This document shows, piece after piece, positions 60,218 through 64,000 of a stretch of 64,000 bases of DNA. Numbering within the stretch: position 1 is the first letter of the stretch; the number at the start of each line of letters is the position of its first letter. Source of the DNA: Streptomyces pyxinae (GTDB lineage Bacteria > Actinomycetota > Actinomycetes > Streptomycetales > Streptomycetaceae); the NCBI RefSeq assembly GCF_024756275.1, contig NZ_JANUGQ010000021.1:1-64000 (forward strand), read 5' to 3'. The position numbers and the translations under genes were made by a program. The notes beneath the pieces are model-generated. The model was not told the origin of the DNA and searched no databases. It worked only from the letters and a program-made list of their open reading frames with translations.

Positions 60218-63200
60218 ATGCCGGGATGGCCGGGCTTCACGCATCTGCGCACGGTCTCCGGGTTCTCCCTGCGGTACGGGGCCTCGCACCCGGAGCGGCT
60301 GGCCGAGCGGGCCGCGGAGCGGGAGATGGACGCCGTCGCCCTCACCGACCGGGACACCCTCGCCGGGGCCGTACGGTTCGCCAAGGCGTGCGCCCGGGAG
60401 GGGGTCCGCCCGGTCTTCGGGGTGGACCTGGCCCTCGGCGAGCGGCCCCCGGGGGCCCCGGAGCGACGGACCGCCGGAACAGGAACAGGGGCAGGAACCG
60501 GGCCCGGCGACGGGACCCGGCTCGGGGCCCGGCGCGGAACCGGCGGCGAAGGCCCGGCCGGGTCCGGAGGCGAAGGATCGCGAGGGGCCGGCGGCGCGGG
60601 ATCCCGGGCGAGCGCGGGATCACGGGGGACCGGTGGTCCGGGGCTCGCCCCGGCCACCGAGCGGCGGCGTACCCCCGTACGGGGCGGGGCCTTCATCGAC
60701 GAGTCCGCGCCCCGCGCCGTCTTCCTGGCCCGCTCCCGGCGCGGCTGGGCCGCCCTGTGCCGGCTGGTCACCGCCGCGCACGCCGCCGGGGACGGCACCC
60801 CGCTGCTGCCCTGGGTCGACAACCACGGCGACGAACTCACCGTGCTGCTCGGCCCCGACTCCGAGGTCGGCCGCGCCCTCGCCGCCGGCCGTCCGGACCG
60901 CGCCGCCCGGCTGCTCGCGCCCTGGCGGGAGGTGTACGGCGACGCCCTGCGGCTGGAGGTCGTCCACCACGGCCGCACCGGCGCCGGCCCCGGTTCGCTG
61001 CGGCACGCCGCCCGCACCCTGGGGCTCGCCGCCGAGCAGGGCGTCCGGCCGGTGCTGAGCAACGCCGTCCGGTACGCCGATCCCGGTCAGGGCCCGGTCG
61101 CGGACGTGCTCGACGCGGCCCGCCGGCTGGTCCCGGTCGACCCCCGCAAGACGCTGGACACCGGTGAGCGCTGGCTCAAGGACCCGGCCGCCATGGCCGC
61201 GACCGCCGAACGGGTGGCGGAGGCCGCCGGGATGGGGCCGGCCGCCGCCCGCCGGCTGCTCGCGCTCACCGAGGAGACCGCCGCCGGGTGCCTGGTGGAC
61301 CCGGAGGACGACCTCGGCATCGGCAGCGTCCACTTCCCCGAGCCGTGGCTGGTGGGCGCCGGCCGGCGCACCGCCGACCGGGTGCTCCGTTCCCGGTGCG
61401 CGGCCGGGATGGTGCTGCGCCGCCACGACCGGAAGCGGAAGTACTGGGACCGGCTGGAGGACGAGTTGCGCACCATCGAGCGGCTGGGCTTCGCCTCGTA
61501 CTTCCTCACCGTCGCCCAGGTCGTGGACGACACCCGGGACCTCGGCATCCGGGTCGCCGCGCGCGGCTCCGGGGCCGGCTCGCTCGTCAACCACCTGCTC
61601 GGCATCGCCCATGCCGACCCGGTGGAGCAGGACCTGCTGATGGAACGGTTCCTCTCGGTCCGCCGCCCCGCCCTGCCGGACATCGACATCGATGTGGAGT
61701 CCGCTCGCCGCCTGGAGGTCTACCGGGCGATCCTGGACCGCTTCGGCCCCGAGCGGGTGGCCGCCGTCGCCATGCCCGAGACCTACCGGGTCCGCCACGC
61801 GGTACGGGACGTGGGCGCCGCCCTCTCCATGGACCCGGCCGAGATCGACCGGGTGGCCAAGGCGTTCCCGCACATCCGCGCCAAGGACGCCCGGACCGCG
61901 CTGGACGAACTGCCCGAGCTGCGGGCGCTCTCCGCCGACCGGGAGAAGTACGGCAGGCTCTGGGAACTGGTCGAGGCGCTGGACGCGCTGCCGCGCGGGG
62001 TCGCCATGCACCCGTGCGGGGTGCTGCTCTCCGACGCCTCCCTCCGCTCCCGTACACCGGTGGTTCCGACCAGTGGCGAGAGCTTCCCGATGGCCCAGTT
62101 CGACAAGGAGGACGTGGAGGACCTGGGCCTGCTCAAGCTCGATGTGCTGGGGGTGCGGATGCAGTCCGCGATGGCCTACGCGGTCGGGGAGATCGAGCGG
62201 GCCACCGGCGAGCGGGTGGACCTGGACGACCCCGGGCACGTACGGCCCGGTGATCCCGCGACGTACCGGCTCATCCGGTCCGCCGAGACCCTGGGCTGCT
62301 TCCAGATCGAGTCGCCGGGCCAGCGCGATCTGGTCGGCCGGCTCCAGCCGGCCACCTTCCACGACCTGGTGGTGGACATCTCGCTCTTCCGGCCGGGCCC
62401 GGTCGCCGCCGACATGGTCCGCCCCTTCATCGAGGCCCGGCACGGCCGCGCCCCGGTCCGCTACCCGCATCCCCGCCTGGCGGACGCGCTGGCGGAGACG
62501 TACGGCGTCGTGGTCTTCCACGAACAGATCATCAAGATCATCGACGTGCTGACCGGCTGCGGGCGGGAGGAGGGCGACGCCGTCCGGCGCGGGCTCTCCC
62601 ACCCCGAGTCCCAGGGCCGGATCAAGGTCTGGTTCGCCCGGCGGGCGGAGGAGCGGGGGTACGACCCCGGGACGATCGACCGCACCTGGAAGATCGTGGA
62701 GGCGTTCGGCTCGTACGGCTTCTGCAAGGCGCACGCGGTCTCCTTCGCCGTGCCCACCTACCAGTCGGCCTGGCTCAAGGCGCACCACCCGGCCGCCTTC
62801 TACGCCGGGCTGCTCACCCACGACCCGGGCATGTACCCCAAGCGGCTGCTGCTCGCGGACGCCCGGCGGCGCGGGGTGCCGGTGCTGCCGCTGGATGTGA
62901 ACCGGTCGTCGGTGACCCACCGTATCGAACTGGTGTCCGGTTCTGCCGCTCCCGGTTCCTCTTCCGGCTCCTCTTCCGGATCCGCTCCCGGTTCCTCTTC
63001 CGGATCCGCTCCCGGCTCCGGTGAGTCCGTCTGGGGGCTCCGGCTCGCCCTCTCCGACGTCCATGGCATCAGCGAGGCCGAGGCCGCCAGGGCCGAGGCC
63101 GGCCGCCCCTACGTCTCCCTGCTCGACTTCTGGCAGCGGGCCCGCCCCAGCCACCCGGTCGCGGAACGGCTCGCCCGGGTCGGCGCGCTCGACGCGTTCG

Positions 63201-64000
63201 GCGCCAACCGCCGTGACCTGCTGCTCCATCTCGCCGAGCTCCACCGCTCCGGGCGCGGCCCCGGGGCCGGTGGCGACCAGCTCCCGCTGGCGGGCGGGCG
63301 CGAGGCCGCGCCCGTCGGCCTGCCCGACCTCAATGACACCGAGCGGCTCAGCGCCGAGCTGGGCGTGCTCTCCATGGACGTCTCCCGAAACCTGATGGAC
63401 GATCACCATGCCTTCCTGGACGAGCTGGGCGTGCTCACCGCCCGCCGGCTGAACACCGCCCGGGACGGCCAGACCGTGCTGGTCGCGGGCTCCAAGGTGG
63501 CCACCCAGACCCCGCCGGTCCGCTCCGGCCGCCGGGTCGTCTTCACCACCCTGGACGACGGCACCGGCCTGGTGGACCTGGCCTTCTTCGAGGACAGCCA
63601 CGAGGCGTGCGCCCACACCGTCTTCCACTCCTGGCTGCTGCTGGTGCGCGGCACCCTCCAGCGCCGGGGCCCGCGCAGCTTCAGCGTGGTCGGCGCCGTC
63701 GCCTGGAACCTCGCCGAGCTGATCGACCTCCGCCGCGAGGGCGGCCTGGACGCCGTGGCCGCCCGCCTCGCGGCCCCGGCGGTCCCGACGCCTTCCGTGT
63801 CTCCGGGGTCTCCGGGGCGCCCGGTCTCCGGTGGTTCTTCGGCCTCCCCCGGATCGCCGACCTCCCCCGGATCGCCGGCCTCTGGTGGTTCTTCGGCCCC
63901 GCCGCCCCCGTCCGGTACGCCCGACGGCCGCCCGGCCCCCACCGGTTCGGCCGCCGCCGACCCCCTGACGGTCGCCGCCCCCGGCCGCCGGATCACCCTG
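60218..64000 (+). CDS. dnaE2: DnaE2-type error-prone DNA polymerase III alpha (3' partial)
   Basis: 1261 codons, still open at the window end. PHP domain (1-about 290), palm with the catalytic PDIDIDVE (487-494), GVAMHPCGVLLSD, FDKEDVEDLGLLKLDVLG, FRPGPVAADMVRPFIEARHG, FHEQIIKIIDVLTG and SYGFCKAHAVSFAVPTYQSAWLKAHHPAAFYAGLL. The PHP motifs read HLR and TDRD where active enzymes have HxH and TDHD, so metal binding is probably lost. Three low-complexity inserts (about 85-150, 910-935, 1190-end) make it longer than the usual 1100-1200 aa. AGGAGG 6 nt before ATG; LexA box upstream implies DNA-damage induction. Confidence 0.92.
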   Translation, partial: MPGWPGFTHLRTVSGFSLRYGASHPERLAERAAEREMDAVALTDRDTLAGAVRFAKACAREGVRPVFGVDLALGERPPGAPERRTAGTGTGAGTGPGDGTRLGARRGTGGEGPAGSGGEGSRGAGGAGSRASAGSRGTGGPGLAPATERRRTPVRGGAFIDESAPRAVFLARSRRGWAALCRLVTAAHAAGDGTPLLPWVDNHGDELTVLLGPDSEVGRALAAGRPDRAARLLAPWREVYGDALRLEVVHHGRTGAGPGSLRHAARTLGLAAEQGVRPVLSNAVRYADPGQGPVADVLDAARRLVPVDPRKTLDTGERWLKDPAAMAATAERVAEAAGMGPAAARRLLALTEETAAGCLVDPEDDLGIGSVHFPEPWLVGAGRRTADRVLRSRCAAGMVLRRHDRKRKYWDRLEDELRTIERLGFASYFLTVAQVVDDTRDLGIRVAARGSGAGSLVNHLLGIAHADPVEQDLLMERFLSVRRPALPDIDIDVESARRLEVYRAILDRFGPERVAAVAMPETYRVRHAVRDVGAALSMDPAEIDRVAKAFPHIRAKDARTALDELPELRALSADREKYGRLWELVEALDALPRGVAMHPCGVLLSDASLRSRTPVVPTSGESFPMAQFDKEDVEDLGLLKLDVLGVRMQSAMAYAVGEIERATGERVDLDDPGHVRPGDPATYRLIRSAETLGCFQIESPGQRDLVGRLQPATFHDLVVDISLFRPGPVAADMVRPFIEARHGRAPVRYPHPRLADALAETYGVVVFHEQIIKIIDVLTGCGREEGDAVRRGLSHPESQGRIKVWFARRAEERGYDPGTIDRTWKIVEAFGSYGFCKAHAVSFAVPTYQSAWLKAHHPAAFYAGLLTHDPGMYPKRLLLADARRRGVPVLPLDVNRSSVTHRIELVSGSAAPGSSSGSSSGSAPGSSSGSAPGSGESVWGLRLALSDVHGISEAEAARAEAGRPYVSLLDFWQRARPSHPVAERLARVGALDAFGANRRDLLLHLAELHRSGRGPGAGGDQLPLAGGREAAPVGLPDLNDTERLSAELGVLSMDVSRNLMDDHHAFLDELGVLTARRLNTARDGQTVLVAGSKVATQTPPVRSGRRVVFTTLDDGTGLVDLAFFEDSHEACAHTVFHSWLLLVRGTLQRRGPRSFSVVGAVAWNLAELIDLRREGGLDAVAARLAAPAVPTPSVSPGSPGRPVSGGSSASPGSPTSPGSPASGGSSAPPPPSGTPDGRPAPTGSAAADPLTVAAPGRRITL

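Overview
The window is a stretch of high-GC actinobacterial chromosome. The very strong G/C bias at third codon positions, a 5S rRNA of streptomycete type, an Rpf-LysM secreted protein, a streptogrisin-type protease, a SepF-like division protein, a DmdR/IdeR-type iron box and an actinobacterial LexA box all point to Streptomyces or a close relative. The gene order (recN-nadK-tlyA; pyrG-Nudix-ald-parA-scpA-scpB-rluB-aroH-tyrA-cmk-plsC-der) is what I recall of the S. coelicolor SCO1739-SCO1790 core region. I see no insertion sequence, prophage, CRISPR array, tRNA or large biosynthetic cluster. This is conserved core chromosome.

Layout. 1-260: 3' end of an rRNA operon (23S-5S spacer, 5S, strong terminator). 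0.3-5 kb: an Arg/Asp-repeat TPR protein, a DUF1015 protein and a HAD phosphatase. 5-8.3 kb: an iron-box-controlled FecCD/FepC siderophore importer with no binding protein. 8.3-16.2 kb: SCP2 protein, tlyA, nadK, a HIT protein, recN, a 1.4-kb gene-free repeat-rich gap and a glycosyltransferase. 16-20 kb: a PucR-type regulator and a GH15 enzyme. 20.7-27.5 kb: pyrG, a Nudix hydrolase, a STAND/TPR ATPase and ald. 27.9-32.9 kb: an operon-like chromosome-organisation block (orphan ParA, RHH-like partner, ScpA, ScpB, RluB). 33-35 kb: two convergent, overlapping nucleotidyltransferases and a DUF952 protein. 35.2-40.5 kb: aroH-tyrA, cmk-plsC and der. 40.7-48.7 kb: a two-gene conserved hypothetical operon, an Rpf-LysM protein, a GT4 glycosyltransferase plus partner, a WYL regulator, an I78 inhibitor and a PAP2 phosphatase. 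49.6-60 kb: an MFS exporter, an acyl-CoA dehydrogenase, a SepF-like protein, a Cys-rich DUF5685 protein, a DUF1684 protein, a streptogrisin, a Tat-type DUF1906 protein and a DUF3533-like membrane protein. 60.2 kb to the end: an SOS-boxed DnaE2-type polymerase cut by the window edge.

Two themes cut across the genes. First, at least 13 genes have a TANNNT or CANNNT hexamer only 6-8 nt upstream of the start codon and no Shine-Dalgarno sequence, which predicts leaderless mRNAs. Second, short tandem repeats (8, 9, 10, 12, 15, 18, 20 and 26 bp) have expanded both between genes and inside them: the RRDD tract, an extra N-terminus on NAD kinase, PEPY repeats in ScpA, PYG repeats in DUF5685, a GGP tract in DUF1684 and Ser/Gly inserts in DnaE2. 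Many are in phase with the DNA helical repeat or the reading frame. I found no clearly new multi-gene system. The best leads are the ParA/RHH/ScpAB block, the overlapping nucleotidyltransferase pair, the Cys-rich DUF5685 protein and the SOS-linked polymerase.
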